Notes: generated by a model from the sequence alone, not told the origin. Shown: positions 7,884 to 17,450, counted from the stretch's first letter. The stretch: 58,739 nt of DNA from an uncultured Flavobacteriales bacterium (GCA_905478665.1 CAJQJL010000136.1:1-58739), one strand, 5' to 3'. A program made the numbers and translations.

Positions 7884-8423
7884 ATGCTTAAAACTAAACT
7901 AGCAGATCCGTCAAAACTGAACCCCGAGGATGTTCTCAGGTTGTATAAACTCATGCTCCATGCGTATGCTGTAACAGAAGTTGAGATTTGGGGAGAAAAC
8001 TATTCCCGCATGTCAGAAAATGAATTTAAATCAATCATTGAACGAGGCGAACTTATTCTGGCGGAATTGGATGGAGAAGTTGTGGGAAGCATTCACGTTT
8101 ACCCGCTAACTGAAAACACGTTTGCTTTTGGTTTGCTTTCCGCCGATTTTGACAAGAAAGGACTCGGAATTGGTCGCGCGTTAATCTCTGCAGCAGAATC
8201 ACATGCAAAAGAAATGGGTGCTGCAAAAATGTCGCTGGAAATTCTTAAACCACGCGATTTCGACGTTTCTACAAAATCAGCTCTGCGTGATTGGTACATC
8301 CGTTTGGGGTATACGTTTACAGAAACTCTTTTATTCGAGGAGCGAAAACCAGACAAAGCAGAGAAGGCAAAAAAACTGAAAATTCCCACGGTATTTGACT
8401 GCTACGAAAAGGTGCTAAACTAA
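7884..8423 (+). CDS. GNAT family N-acetyltransferase
   Basis: 179 residues, cytoplasmic. The GNAT fold is visible: strand GELILAELDGEVVGSIHVYPL (55-75), strand TFAFGLLSADFDKKGLGIGRALISAAESHAKEMGAAKMSLEIL (98-140) with the acetyl-CoA pyrophosphate-binding signature KGLGIGRAL (R/Q-x-x-G-x-G/A type), and RDWYIRLGYTFTETL near the C-terminus. The acceptor amine is unknown. It starts 3 nt after the second GT-C-like gene and ends at a bidirectional terminator, so it is the last gene of that unit. An envelope sugar substrate would fit the context but is inference. Confidence 0.85.
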   Translation: MLKTKLADPSKLNPEDVLRLYKLMLHAYAVTEVEIWGENYSRMSENEFKSIIERGELILAELDGEVVGSIHVYPLTENTFAFGLLSADFDKKGLGIGRALISAAESHAKEMGAAKMSLEILKPRDFDVSTKSALRDWYIRLGYTFTETLLFEERKPDKAEKAKKLKIPTVFDCYEKVLN

Positions 8424-8425
8424 AA

Positions 8426-8458
8426 AAGGCTCCCCGCAGGAAGCCTTTAATTTTTTTC
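8426..8458. terminator. Bidirectional intrinsic terminator
   Basis: AAGGCT/AGCCTT stem with inner C-G pairs. A-rich on the left and T-rich on the right, it can end the GNAT transcript on plus and the outer-membrane gene transcript on minus. Confidence 0.7.
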
Positions 8459-8468
8459 TTTAGATATC

Positions 8469-9008
8469 CTAAAAAGCAAACACCATTCCACCAGTGACTG
8501 CACGGTGACCGTGACCAACTTCAGCGAATACGCCAAACAAATCCGTAAAATAGTAGCGAATTCCAGCAAATGCATAGTGAGAAAACCTTACTCTATTCGT
8601 AAATCCGTAATTCCAAGAGTATGTATAATACGGTTCCTTATCGATGTTAACCGCGAAGCCCGCTCCTGCGTAGACATCCATTTTTGGAATGTCAAATTCA
8701 AAATGATAGGTTCCTCTTCCCATTATTGAAAATCTGGATCCTGTATATGTTAGTCCGTTTGAATATGTTCCAGGGTAAAAGGCTGCAGAAACGCCACCTC
8801 CAGCGCCAATTCTCCCTATTCCCAATATATCCGTAATTCCTCTTTCGTATGTCGCGACAACCGGACCAATTCCAAAATTACCCAATGGTCTATAGTATGG
8901 ATCAAACCCATAACCTAAGGTCACGTAGTTTCCGCCTTTAACGAAGTCTTGTCCGTATGAACTTCCGATACTTAGCGCACAAATTGCAAAGATTAGATAC
9001 TTTTTCAT
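8469..9008 (-). CDS. Small outer-membrane beta-barrel protein
   Basis: 179 residues with signal peptide MKKYLIFAICALSIGSSYGQ. The rest alternates polar and aromatic residues in short strands separated by Gly/Asn turns (YVTLGYGFD, GGGVSAAFYPG, YHFEFDIPKMDVYAGAGFAVNI, FSHYAFAGIRYYF) and ends GGMVFAF, a terminal aromatic typical of BAM substrates. It is probably an eight-stranded barrel of the OmpW/OprF-like class, and its ligand is unknown. A good -7 box (TACTTTTG) lies 29 nt before the start codon. Confidence 0.8.
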   Translation of the reverse strand: MKKYLIFAICALSIGSSYGQDFVKGGNYVTLGYGFDPYYRPLGNFGIGPVVATYERGITDILGIGRIGAGGGVSAAFYPGTYSNGLTYTGSRFSIMGRGTYHFEFDIPKMDVYAGAGFAVNIDKEPYYTYSWNYGFTNRVRFSHYAFAGIRYYFTDLFGVFAEVGHGHRAVTGGMVFAF

Positions 9009-9037
9009 GTCTAATTGTTTTAATTGTATAACAACTA

Positions 9038-9045
9038 CAAAAGTA
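9038..9045 (-). promoter_or_regulatory. Putative -7 box of the small outer-membrane protein gene
   Basis: TACTTTTG on the minus strand, a full TAnnTTTG match, 29 nt upstream of the ATG at 9008. Confidence 0.5.
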
Positions 9046-9059
9046 TAGAATATTCGAGT

Positions 9060-9929
9060 CTATTCCCCAAAAATTTCGGCAACATTTTCCCTAATTTTCA
9101 AACTTAATCCACCTGTTGGTAAATCATTGTCATCTGTTCCAAATGGATCTTCGATTTCCTCCGCAAGCACTTCCATGGAAACCAAAACGTAAAAAATAAA
9201 CGTTGAAATTATAGCCGCATAATATCCAAAAACAGAAACGAATGCGAGAGGGAGAGTCACCACGTACATAATGATAAACTTCTTCAAGAAGAGCATATAT
9301 GAAAAAGGGATGGGTGTGTTCTTTATTCGTTCGCAACCACCTAGACTGTCCAAAAGAGCATTCAAGTTTTTATCGATAATAATGAATTCTTCTTCTGTGA
9401 TTTCTCCTCTCCCTTTAATTACATGTATGCGTTCATACATCATCTGTGTAATCCCGTTTGGAACATGAACTCTCTGTTTTAAAAATGCTAGTTCCTCCTT
9501 CGTTAGTTCCAATTCGTCAAAATCAACCCCTTCCCGCAAATGCTCCTTTGTCGCAAAGGCAAAATTTGGTATCATCCGCTTAAAGAAGTCCTTATCTTCT
9601 TTGTCTGTCAACAAGGTAGAAAGTTTGATCGCCATGTTGCGCGTATCATTTACCAGGCAGCCCCATTTCTTTCTTCCTTCCCACCAACGATCGTAAGCCG
9701 TATTGGTTCGGAAAACCAACAACAAGGAAATAACAAAACCAACCAGTGAATATACCGCTGTCAAATCTTTGAGCGCATCAATGTGTGAACCATAGGTGAT
9801 GACTACAAAAGCCAAAACAACTGAAAACACACCTATGTAAATCATCTCTTTCCACAATATGCGCAACGTATCACTTTTGTGAAGCGCAAAAATTAAGCGA
9901 TACCAGTTCTTAGGGTTATATTTAATCAT
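9060..9929 (-). CDS. Bestrophin family (UPF0187) ion channel
   Basis: 289 residues, close to the usual bacterial bestrophin length. Diagnostic stretches are an N-terminal YNPKNWYRLIFALHKSDTLR, helix TAVYSLVGFVISLLLVFRTNTAYDRWWEGRKKWG (RTNTAYDRWWEGR is the family hallmark), and FGTDDNDLPT near the C-terminus, the calcium-clasp-like acidic segment of the family. Four transmembrane helices are visible. Family members form pentameric channels: chloride-conducting in animals, sodium-conducting in the Klebsiella homologue. Ion preference here is not readable. It lies 6 nt after the HAD phosphatase gene in the same minus-strand unit. Confidence 0.92.
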   Translation of the reverse strand: MIKYNPKNWYRLIFALHKSDTLRILWKEMIYIGVFSVVLAFVVITYGSHIDALKDLTAVYSLVGFVISLLLVFRTNTAYDRWWEGRKKWGCLVNDTRNMAIKLSTLLTDKEDKDFFKRMIPNFAFATKEHLREGVDFDELELTKEELAFLKQRVHVPNGITQMMYERIHVIKGRGEITEEEFIIIDKNLNALLDSLGGCERIKNTPIPFSYMLFLKKFIIMYVVTLPLAFVSVFGYYAAIISTFIFYVLVSMEVLAEEIEDPFGTDDNDLPTGGLSLKIRENVAEIFGE

Positions 9930-9935
9930 AGACTA

Positions 9936-10601
9936 TCATTTCATTTTTAATGCTTTCAACATCTTTTCCATGTCTTCAAACATAAAATCAGCAACACTGA
10001 GTTTTGGTTCTGGGTGATGCGTTTTTTCGGGAATACACACTACTTTCATTTTGGCGGCTTTTCCTGAAATAATTCCATTTAGCGAATCTTCAATAACCAA
10101 ACAACTTTGTGCTTCAACCTTCAACTCATTCGCGACCGAAAGATATACTGCTGGATGCGGTTTTCCAAATTCCTCATTTTCGGCAGAATGGGTAAAATCA
10201 AACGAATGAGCAATGCATAAGGTCTCGAGGACTGTATCTATTAAGATTGAATAAGAAGATGTAGCCAGTCCTATTTTTAGGTTTTTTTCTTTTAAAAAAG
10301 CAATCGTTTCCAAAACTCCAGGAAGTGGATCGCCATTTTCACGTATTAACTCCACCATGCGTTGAACAATTTTGTCCTCTACCGCTTTTGGTGAATACTC
10401 CTCCCAACCCACTTCGTTATACCAAAACGTGATGACCTCATCAATGCGCAAACCAACTGTTTTTTGAAAGTCCTTGCGGGTAAGGCTGCATCCGACAGAA
10501 AGAAATACTTCTTCCATGGCAATTTTCCAGAGTGGTTCAGAATCAATAAGAACGCCGTCCATGTCAAAAATAACGGCATCAAATTTTTGAATGTCAATCA
10601 T
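9936..10601 (-). CDS. HAD-superfamily sugar-phosphate phosphatase (HxpB/beta-PGM-like)
   Basis: 221 residues, cytoplasmic. HAD motif I is FDAVIFDMDGVLIDSEP (nucleophile D14 and acid/base D16), motif II is GLATSSY, the motif III lysine is near EFGKPHP, and motif IV is CLVIEDSLNGI. The cap insertion after motif I is the helical C1 type of the beta-phosphoglucomutase/2-deoxyglucose-6-phosphatase group. FDMDGVLIDSEPLW with a long cap resembles hexitol phosphatase HxpB, but mutase activity cannot be excluded. The ATG directly abuts the stop of the upstream propeller gene with no gap. Confidence 0.85.
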   Translation of the reverse strand: MIDIQKFDAVIFDMDGVLIDSEPLWKIAMEEVFLSVGCSLTRKDFQKTVGLRIDEVITFWYNEVGWEEYSPKAVEDKIVQRMVELIRENGDPLPGVLETIAFLKEKNLKIGLATSSYSILIDTVLETLCIAHSFDFTHSAENEEFGKPHPAVYLSVANELKVEAQSCLVIEDSLNGIISGKAAKMKVVCIPEKTHHPEPKLSVADFMFEDMEKMLKALKMK

Positions 10602-11447
10602 TTATTCCTTGCTGTTGGAGTTTAAGTAGTAGAGTTTTCCACCTCCGAAGAGCGCGTGTTTTTCATCGGCAATTAGAATGGTTTCTTTATCCCTCACTAG
10701 AATCGATTCTTTTTGAGTCAGGTCGTCGAACAAGATGGTTTCAAGCTCAACCATTTTTCCTTTCTTAAGCTTGTACACGATTATTTTCTTATACGTCATT
10801 AGGTACATACGCCCGTTGTGTGCGTCAGCACTCGTAACGGCATCAGACCACCAACCGTTATCTCCAATGAAGAGCTTGTCACTTACTTTTAGCTTGTATT
10901 TCCCTGGAATGGTAGGAAGTTTATATACGCGTGCTTTTCCGTTCCAAGGTTTGGCGTTCATTTTTGTGAAAATCCAAAGTGAATCATTGTGAAAGAACAT
11001 GCCTTCAGCATCGTATTTTAAATCCTTCTTTTTGGGTGGAAATTCTTTTTGTTCGTCGTATTTAAAACTGATTTTTTCTGCCGTTACTTCCGTTTGGTTT
11101 AGCACCTCGGAAATTTTTACCTTGTAAACGCGTAGGTTCTCACGCTTGTTTTCATTGTTGCCGAAATCGCCAATGTAAAGGTATGTGCCATCTGAAGTAA
11201 GGTCCTCCCAGTCAACATTTTTTACATCGAGAACTTTGACGCGTTTTCGAATATCTCCATTTTCCTCCAGAACAAAGAGCTCGGCTTTATTTCCCCCATC
11301 ATTAATGGCTACAAGTGTATGCTCATCTAAAAACTCTAACCCAGAAATCTCTTTCAGTGATTCAGCTAATTTGAATTCATTCGTCTGCCCATAGGCCATT
11401 CCCAAAGCGGAAAGCAAAATAATTGCGTATGTAAGAATGAATTTCAC
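10602..11447 (-). CDS. Exported beta-propeller-like protein of unknown function
   Basis: 281 residues. Signal peptide MKFILTYAIILLSALGMAYG. The mature part has repeated strand-turn units with propeller character (ISGLEFLDEHTLVAINDGGNKAELFVL, DWEDLTSDGTYLYIGDFGNNENKR, LKYDAEGMFFHNDSLWIFTKMN, GRMYLMTYKKIIVYKL). The DWEDLTSDGTYLYIGDFGNN motif is widespread in exported Bacteroidota proteins of this kind. No catalytic residues are recognised. It ends flush against the HAD gene and starts 4 nt after the CNNM gene, so these minus-strand genes look co-transcribed. Confidence 0.65.
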   Translation of the reverse strand: MKFILTYAIILLSALGMAYGQTNEFKLAESLKEISGLEFLDEHTLVAINDGGNKAELFVLEENGDIRKRVKVLDVKNVDWEDLTSDGTYLYIGDFGNNENKRENLRVYKVKISEVLNQTEVTAEKISFKYDEQKEFPPKKKDLKYDAEGMFFHNDSLWIFTKMNAKPWNGKARVYKLPTIPGKYKLKVSDKLFIGDNGWWSDAVTSADAHNGRMYLMTYKKIIVYKLKKGKMVELETILFDDLTQKESILVRDKETILIADEKHALFGGGKLYYLNSNSKE

Positions 11448-11451
11448 TGTG

Positions 11452-12705
11452 TTATTTTTCTAAACGAATGACATCAATTCGATTGTCGCTGACTTCTTCA
11501 ATCGTAAAGGTAAGTTCATTTATCTCAACTCTCGTGCCAGCCTCTGGTATGGATGCTAAATGATGAATAATGAACCCTCCCAGAGATTCGTATTCTTCAC
11601 CCAATTCGATTCCTAATTCGTACTCATCGTTTAAATAGCTTATATCCGTACGCGCTGAAAATCTGTATACGCCTTTTGAAATTTCCTCTTCAAGCAAATC
11701 CTCAACATCGTGTTCATCTTCAATCTCTCCGAATATTTCTTCAATCACATCTTCTATTGTAACAATTCCTGCTGTTCCTCCATATTCATCAACTACAACA
11801 GCAACATTCCCTGATTTTTCAGTGAAAAGTTGCAGTAGCTCCTTTCCTGGAATTGCCTCAGGAACGAAAGGAATAGGCAACAACATTTGTTTAATCGCTT
11901 CTGGTGATTTAAACATTTCAAAAGAGTGAACATACCCAATGATATCGTCGATGTTTTCGCGGTAAACAATAATTTTTGATTTACCTGTTTCCACAAACTT
12001 ATCGCGTAACGATTGAATATCGTCTTCAACTTCCGCTGAAATGATATCTGTTCGCGGGATCATGCAATCACGGGCTTTTACAGAACCGAAATCTAAAGCA
12101 TTTTTCAAAATTTGCATTTCGTTACCTAAATCTTGTTCGTCGTTAATTCTGTCGTTGATGTCTTGTACAAAATGCTCTAGGTCAACTTTTGAAAATACCT
12201 TTTCAGTGTTCTTCCTGTCAACTTTTAGGAGAATCAGAAATATGTTGCTAAGTCCTAATACGATATAGGTCGGCACAAACAAGATTCCATAAATGATGAT
12301 CATTGGAACGGTTGCGTACTTGAGGTAGCCGTTGGGGTTCATTTGGACAAACGTCTTGGGTAAAAACTCAGCAACAATAAGTACCAGCCCTGTCGACAGC
12401 ACTGTTTGAACCAGTAGGGTTGCTATCTCGTTATGCAGTCCCCATGAGTTAACAATAATATCTCCTAGAACATCGGCAGAAAACAATCCAAAAAAGACAA
12501 GTGCAATGTTGTTTCCAAGGAGCAGCATCGCAATGAAGTGTGCTTCATCCCTGTAAAATACTCCCAGAATTTTGCTGTTGAATGTGCCTTTGGATTTATC
12601 CAATTCGATCTTAAGCCGGTTCGAAGAAATATAGGCGATTTCCATGCCTGAAAAAAAGGCCGAGAAAATTAGGGTAATGATAATGCCAATAAGCGGAACC
12701 TCCAT
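11452..12705 (-). CDS. CNNM/CorC family (hemolysin C-like) membrane protein with CBS pair
   Basis: 417 residues. A DUF21 transmembrane domain fills residues 1-190 (VPLIGIIITLIFSAFFSGMEIAYISSN at the start, the hallmark FFSGxExA). A CBS pair occupies about 205-335 (ARDCMIPRTDI, VAVVVDEYGGTAGIVTIEDVIEEIFGEI). A CorC_HlyC domain closes the protein (about 345-417). Relatives transport or sense magnesium or cobalt. The Flavobacterium protein GldE has this architecture, but it is normally next to gldD, which is not seen here, so I do not use that name. Confidence 0.88.
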   Translation of the reverse strand: MEVPLIGIIITLIFSAFFSGMEIAYISSNRLKIELDKSKGTFNSKILGVFYRDEAHFIAMLLLGNNIALVFFGLFSADVLGDIIVNSWGLHNEIATLLVQTVLSTGLVLIVAEFLPKTFVQMNPNGYLKYATVPMIIIYGILFVPTYIVLGLSNIFLILLKVDRKNTEKVFSKVDLEHFVQDINDRINDEQDLGNEMQILKNALDFGSVKARDCMIPRTDIISAEVEDDIQSLRDKFVETGKSKIIVYRENIDDIIGYVHSFEMFKSPEAIKQMLLPIPFVPEAIPGKELLQLFTEKSGNVAVVVDEYGGTAGIVTIEDVIEEIFGEIEDEHDVEDLLEEEISKGVYRFSARTDISYLNDEYELGIELGEEYESLGGFIIHHLASIPEAGTRVEINELTFTIEEVSDNRIDVIRLEK

Positions 12706-12745
12706 TAATCTGTGTTAGGCAATGAAAGATACAAATTCCTGTGGA

Positions 12746-14020
12746 TTAAAGTACATCGTGACCAATGTCCTTTCTGAAATTCGCTTTGTCGAACTCTATT
12801 TTTTCAAGAGAACCATAGGTCTTTTTCAAGGCTGTTGCCAAATCTTTTCCAAATGACGTTACTGCCAAAACTCTTCCTCCTGCTGTTGTTACCGCTGGTC
12901 CGTCAGCAGCAGTTCCTGCGTGAAAAATGATGCTATCCGTTACGGCATTCAATCCAAAAATTTGCTTTCCTTTTTCGTATGCTTCAGGGTAACCTCCAGA
13001 CACCATCATTACAGCCGCAGCACTTCGCTCATCAAACTGAACATCGCGCTCTGATAACGTGTTTGTAGCCACTCCCTCAAACAAATCTAGGATGTCTGAC
13101 TTTAACCGAGGAATTACAACCTCCGTCTCTGGATCTCCCATTCGACAGTTGTACTCGATAACGTACGGCTCGTTTTTTACATTGATGATCCCGAAAAAGA
13201 TAAACCCTTTGTATACAATTCCGTCTGCCTTAAGTCCTTTGACCGTTGGAATAATAATCTGATTTTCTATTTTATCAAGAAATGTTGGGTTCGCAAAAGG
13301 AACTGGTGATACTGCTCCCATTCCTCCAGTGTTTAATCCTACATCTCCTTCGCCGATTCGCTTGTAATCTTTCGCTTCAGGTAGTTTTTTGTACGCGTCA
13401 CCATCCGTTATAACAAAACATGATAGCTCAACGCCATCTAAAAATTGCTCGATAACAACCCTTGAACTTGCATCTCCAAACTTTGCGTCGGCCAACATAC
13501 TCTTAAGCTCTCGTTTTGCCTCTTTAAGCGTATCGAGAATAAGCACTCCCTTTCCTGCCGCCAATCCATCTGCTTTTAATACAAACGGTGGATTCATTTT
13601 TTCCAGAAACGCATAGCCTTCCTTCAATGTATCCTTTGTGAACGTTCCGTATTTTGCTGTTGGAATGTTGTGGCGTTGCATAAATTTCTTTGCAAAGTCT
13701 TTACTACCTTCCAGCTGAGCTGCTTCCTTGTTCGGTCCAACAACAGGGACACTCTTCAATTCTTCATCTGCTTCAAAAAAGTCAACGATTCCATTTACCA
13801 AAGGGTCTTCAGGGCCTACAACAACAAGGTTTATATCATTCTGAACAACAAACGCTTTTACTTCCTCAAAGTTTGATGGCGAGATGTTGACGTTTTTACC
13901 ATGCATTTTCGTGCCAGCATTCCCAGGAGCGATAAACAGCTCTTCAAGGACTGAACTTTGTGCCATTTTCCACGCCAACGCATGCTCTCTTCCCCCAGAT
14001 CCTAATAGTAAAATTCGCAT
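12746..14020 (-). CDS. purD: Phosphoribosylamine-glycine ligase
   Basis: 424 residues, full length. PurD joins glycine to 5-phosphoribosylamine with ATP in step 2 of purine synthesis. N-domain start MRILLLGSGGREHALAWKMAQS is diagnostic. The ATP-grasp region follows (PFVLKADGLAAGKGVLILDT, VVIEQFLDGVELSCFVITDG) with GGMGAVSPVPFA and the metal-binding EYNCRMGDPETEVVIPRL, then the C-terminal GGRVLAVTSFG. It lies 11 nt after purQ on the same strand, forming a small purine operon. No purine riboswitch is visible upstream of purQ. Confidence 0.98.
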   Translation of the reverse strand: MRILLLGSGGREHALAWKMAQSSVLEELFIAPGNAGTKMHGKNVNISPSNFEEVKAFVVQNDINLVVVGPEDPLVNGIVDFFEADEELKSVPVVGPNKEAAQLEGSKDFAKKFMQRHNIPTAKYGTFTKDTLKEGYAFLEKMNPPFVLKADGLAAGKGVLILDTLKEAKRELKSMLADAKFGDASSRVVIEQFLDGVELSCFVITDGDAYKKLPEAKDYKRIGEGDVGLNTGGMGAVSPVPFANPTFLDKIENQIIIPTVKGLKADGIVYKGFIFFGIINVKNEPYVIEYNCRMGDPETEVVIPRLKSDILDLFEGVATNTLSERDVQFDERSAAAVMMVSGGYPEAYEKGKQIFGLNAVTDSIIFHAGTAADGPAVTTAGGRVLAVTSFGKDLATALKKTYGSLEKIEFDKANFRKDIGHDVL

Positions 14021-14031
14021 GTGTTCTTAAA

Positions 14032-14721
14032 TTATGATTGACAATATTCTAATATGGACATGAACATCTCCTTTCCATCCGTATTGGCTAACTCAGCATC
14101 CGCAGCTCTTTCTGGGTGGGGCATCATTCCGAATACATTTCTGTTTTCGTTGCAAATTCCCGCAATGTTATCTATTGATCCATTCGGATTGTCTTCTGCA
14201 GTTACTGCTCCGTCCTTGTTGCAATATTGGAATAAAATCTGGTCGTTTGCTTTCAATTTTTCAATTGTCGCATCGGCAGCATAATATCTTCCTTCACCGT
14301 GCGCTATTGGAATTTTATAGGCTCTGTCTTTCAAGCCTTTTGTGATTGCTGTATTTTCCGAAACGGGCTTCAAATACACATTCTTACAGATAAACTTCTG
14401 GTTGTTATTGTGAAGAAGTGCTCCTTCCAATAAACCAGACTCTGTCAAGATTTGAAAACCATTGCAAATTCCCATTACATATCCACCAGCATTTGCATGC
14501 TTAATAACCTCTCCCATAATTGGAGAAAGCTTAGCTATTGCTCCTGATCGAAGGTAATCTCCGTAAGAAAATCCACCAGGAAGGACAACAAAATCAACCC
14601 CTTGTAAGTCAGTGTCTTTATGCCATAAACTCACGACTTCCTTCCCAAGGATGTCTTTTAAAACGTATATCATATCCTGATCGCAGTTCGACCCAGGAAA
14701 AGTAACGACTCCAAATTTCAT
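14032..14721 (-). CDS. purQ: Phosphoribosylformylglycinamidine synthase, glutaminase subunit
   Basis: 229 residues. This is the class I glutamine amidotransferase subunit that supplies ammonia to PurL in step 4 of purine synthesis. Nucleophile C86 lies in GYVMGICNGFQIL; H202 and E204 are in MMPHPERAADAE. The family start MKFGVVTFPGSNCDQD is complete. PurQ as a separate chain goes with a separate PurL (and usually PurS), neither of which is in the window. It is first in a two-gene unit with purD. Confidence 0.98.
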   Translation of the reverse strand: MKFGVVTFPGSNCDQDMIYVLKDILGKEVVSLWHKDTDLQGVDFVVLPGGFSYGDYLRSGAIAKLSPIMGEVIKHANAGGYVMGICNGFQILTESGLLEGALLHNNNQKFICKNVYLKPVSENTAITKGLKDRAYKIPIAHGEGRYYAADATIEKLKANDQILFQYCNKDGAVTAEDNPNGSIDNIAGICNENRNVFGMMPHPERAADAELANTDGKEMFMSILEYCQS

Positions 14722-14806
14722 TTTTGCTCTTTAAAAAGGTTGTGGCAAAATTACGATAATTCGAATGATGAAAGGCCTTTGAAAGAAAAGATTTCGATTT
14801 TAAATG

Positions 14807-16255
14807 CTATCGGCAAACAACTATTTTCTTGCGAACAGGAAGTACACTTGCTCCGCGCATTTCTACAATGTAGTATCCTTCTGCCATTTGACGAATATCA
14901 ACTTGTTTTTGGAAACTAAATTCATCTTCAAATAGTTGCGTTCCTTGTGCATCATACAAACGAACTTCAGTGTAGGAAGCATTCTCCGTTCTAATTGAAA
15001 GTTCATCAGAAACAGGGTTTGGGTAAAATAAAAGATCCGAAATCTGCTCTTCTGATACATCTACAAGGGTTTCAATTACCTCTGGATACGCTGGATAAGT
15101 ATCCCCTGCTCCAATTTTTACGACAGCCAATTCATGGCCTCCTGAAACCGTCCCTGTGACATAGCCAACAAAAATTACTCCTCCATCAGACGTTCTTATT
15201 ATTTGTCCTTCCACATCTGGCTCGTCGTGATACATGATAAAATCGCCTTGCCAGTTCAACGGTATATTCCAGCGAGAAATTAGGATATCTGATCCTCCTG
15301 GAGATGCCCATTGATCATCGAAGCGAACGACAATATACACTCCATTTGAGGAGCCAAATCGCGTAACAAGTCGGTTGTCTCTTTGTCCTAGACCAGCATT
15401 AACAGAAAGACTTTGTTGAACCCCACTCATATCCGCTCTGAAATAGGCTGGGTCAAGGCTGTCGCCTAAATGCCGATCCGCACCGCCAACAGATACAATT
15501 TCATTGTTTTCAAAACACAAGTCGTTGATCCAAAAGTCTCCATTAACACCGTAGGTATTCTCCCATAATACCGTCCCGTCGTCTTTGAGGTACATTAAAT
15601 ACCCTTTGGTTTGAAGTGAATCGCTTAGGTACATTCTCCCACCAACAACAAAGGTCGAATCATCATATTGCTTAATGGAAGAAGCATAATCATCACCAAC
15701 TCCACCAATTGTTTTAGTCCACAAGGTGTCACCCGCACTATTTGTACAAACGAGATAGATATCCAAGTTGTCCGTTTCGTTCGAACTTGTCTCACCCACC
15801 ATAATAACCCCCGTGTCTATTGTCAATGCTGCATCGTGTACTTTCTCCCACCCCGCATTGCCATAGGTTTTCTCCCACTCAAGGTTTGCGTTTTCATCCA
15901 CTTTTGCAAGGTAAAAATCAAACCCTCCATTGCCAGATGAGTTTGTAAACCCTGAAATCAAAAAGCCATAATTTTCTCTGTACAAAACCCTTCTGCCAGA
16001 TTCTATTTCCTGTCCCCCATAATGGTTCGACCAAACATAATTCCCGAGACTGTCAATTTTTAATAAAAATGCTTGAGATGAGCCTTCATCAAAACTGCTG
16101 GAAGAACCCGTTATAACATAGCTGCTATCTGGCAACTGTACAATTCCTTGACCAAAGTCAGCTCCGTTATTCGAAAAAACCTTGTAGAAAGCAATTTGTC
16201 CAAATCCCAAGGCGGAGATCGATAGAATAGCTATGAGTAGAAGTAGTTTATGCAT
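14807..16255 (-). CDS. T9SS type A-sorted secreted protein with repetitive propeller-like body
   Basis: 482 residues. Signal peptide (about 1-19, ending GFGQ). The body has repeated blades typical of exported event-style proteins: DSSYVITGSSSSFDEGSSQAFLLKIDSLGNYVWSNHYGG, LISGFTNSSGNGGFDFYLAKVDENANLEWEKTYGN and so on, each with an LxxxG and W-x-x-x-Y/F-G pattern. Residues 410-482 are a type A T9SS C-terminal domain (FYPNPVSDELSIRT, VRLYDAQGTQLFEDEF, GYYIVEMRG, KKIVV), so the protein should cross the outer membrane by type IX secretion and be anchored or released. Its substrate or partner is unknown. It is monocistronic as far as can be seen. Confidence 0.88.
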   Translation of the reverse strand: MHKLLLLIAILSISALGFGQIAFYKVFSNNGADFGQGIVQLPDSSYVITGSSSSFDEGSSQAFLLKIDSLGNYVWSNHYGGQEIESGRRVLYRENYGFLISGFTNSSGNGGFDFYLAKVDENANLEWEKTYGNAGWEKVHDAALTIDTGVIMVGETSSNETDNLDIYLVCTNSAGDTLWTKTIGGVGDDYASSIKQYDDSTFVVGGRMYLSDSLQTKGYLMYLKDDGTVLWENTYGVNGDFWINDLCFENNEIVSVGGADRHLGDSLDPAYFRADMSGVQQSLSVNAGLGQRDNRLVTRFGSSNGVYIVVRFDDQWASPGGSDILISRWNIPLNWQGDFIMYHDEPDVEGQIIRTSDGGVIFVGYVTGTVSGGHELAVVKIGAGDTYPAYPEVIETLVDVSEEQISDLLFYPNPVSDELSIRTENASYTEVRLYDAQGTQLFEDEFSFQKQVDIRQMAEGYYIVEMRGASVLPVRKKIVVCR

Positions 16256-16329
16256 CTGTATTTCTATATATCAAACCTACCACATTATCACGGAGTATGC
16301 AACTTCCGAGGTGTTCACTTGCCGTTTCA

Positions 16330-17313
16330 TCAACTCCAAATCTGCCAAAACAATTCAGAATACGGAATGAAAAACTTTCCGATTGAAAACAGTAAGATCA
16401 AATAAAAGATGAACGTTGGCAGCGCACGCAATTCCCTTTCTCCAAAAGCAAAGGGAAATAAGAACGCCAGAGGAAAAACAATCAAGCCTGTAGCTGAAAG
16501 CTTCTCAAAAACAAAAAAATCTAGAACGATAATTCCAGCAGACAACCCTGCAAGCAGTCCAATTATTCTAAATAATTTTTTTATTCGAATGGAGCTTACA
16601 CGTAGCTTATTTAGCACGGGGCTTGCGGACATCAGTAGTAGTAACCCCAATCCGCCCAGTAAAACGAGCGTGTCTAACATGTATAATTCACTTGGTGAAC
16701 TACTAAATTGATCCCTTTCAAGTCGTATTTGGAAAACATAACTGTATACGCCAGCGTAGATCAAAGGAACCGTAAATCCAGTTAAAATGAGTACGGACTC
16801 TCTGAACACAAACGGTCGCAAAACCCAAACCATCCAAAAGAGGAAAGGCGTTCCAATCAAAAAAATAGGAGAAAGCGTACAGGCCAACCCAAATAGAATG
16901 GCTGCATTAAACACTTGTCTTCTTCCGTCTTGATTCTGGTTGAGCCTAAAAAGTTGTATAAGAACTAGTATCGTAAGGGTTTGTGAGATCGCTAGTCCGT
17001 CTAAGTAATAAAACGAAGGGAAAAAACTCATAAAACTCACATACAGCATGGAAGTTATGTAGTTGTTTTTTTCCATGAACTCATTCCTATTGAAGAGCGT
17101 ATTAATAAGAATGGCGTTGATCAGGATAAATACAGGAGCAAGCATGTCAAGATGCCAAAACTGTGTCTTTTCTATGCTGCCCCAAAAACCAAAATTGAGT
17201 TCGGCATCTGTTCCGTGATAACCCGTAAAATAATTGCACATGTAAAGTCCACCAATTATGATTGGTAAAAACAATAATGCAACAGATCTATTCCCGAAAA
17301 ATAATTTGACCAC
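16330..17313 (-). CDS. DUF6427-like polytopic membrane protein
   Basis: 327 residues with about nine transmembrane helices and no catalytic motif that I can name. Features include an N-terminal FFGNRSVALLFLPIIIGGLYMCNYF, an early soluble loop (HGTDAELNFGFWGSIEK), and FLFWMVWVLRPFVFRES in the middle, a stretch seen in the Bacteroidota DUF6427 family. The start codon is GTG (17313-17311). The promoter region is shared with the divergent dksA-like gene. Function is unknown. Confidence 0.65.
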   Translation of the reverse strand: MVKLFFGNRSVALLFLPIIIGGLYMCNYFTGYHGTDAELNFGFWGSIEKTQFWHLDMLAPVFILINAILINTLFNRNEFMEKNNYITSMLYVSFMSFFPSFYYLDGLAISQTLTILVLIQLFRLNQNQDGRRQVFNAAILFGLACTLSPIFLIGTPFLFWMVWVLRPFVFRESVLILTGFTVPLIYAGVYSYVFQIRLERDQFSSSPSELYMLDTLVLLGGLGLLLLMSASPVLNKLRVSSIRIKKLFRIIGLLAGLSAGIIVLDFFVFEKLSATGLIVFPLAFLFPFAFGERELRALPTFIFYLILLFSIGKFFIPYSELFWQIWS

Positions 17314-17450
17314 GAATACGAAGATACATTTTTTATCACCTGATTATTGTGTAATCTCGGGTAGAATTCTATATTTAAGCCTTCGCGTTTTTCGCGAATC
17401 ACAATTTGAATAATAAACCAGACTCATAACAAGTCATAAGCATAGATAAA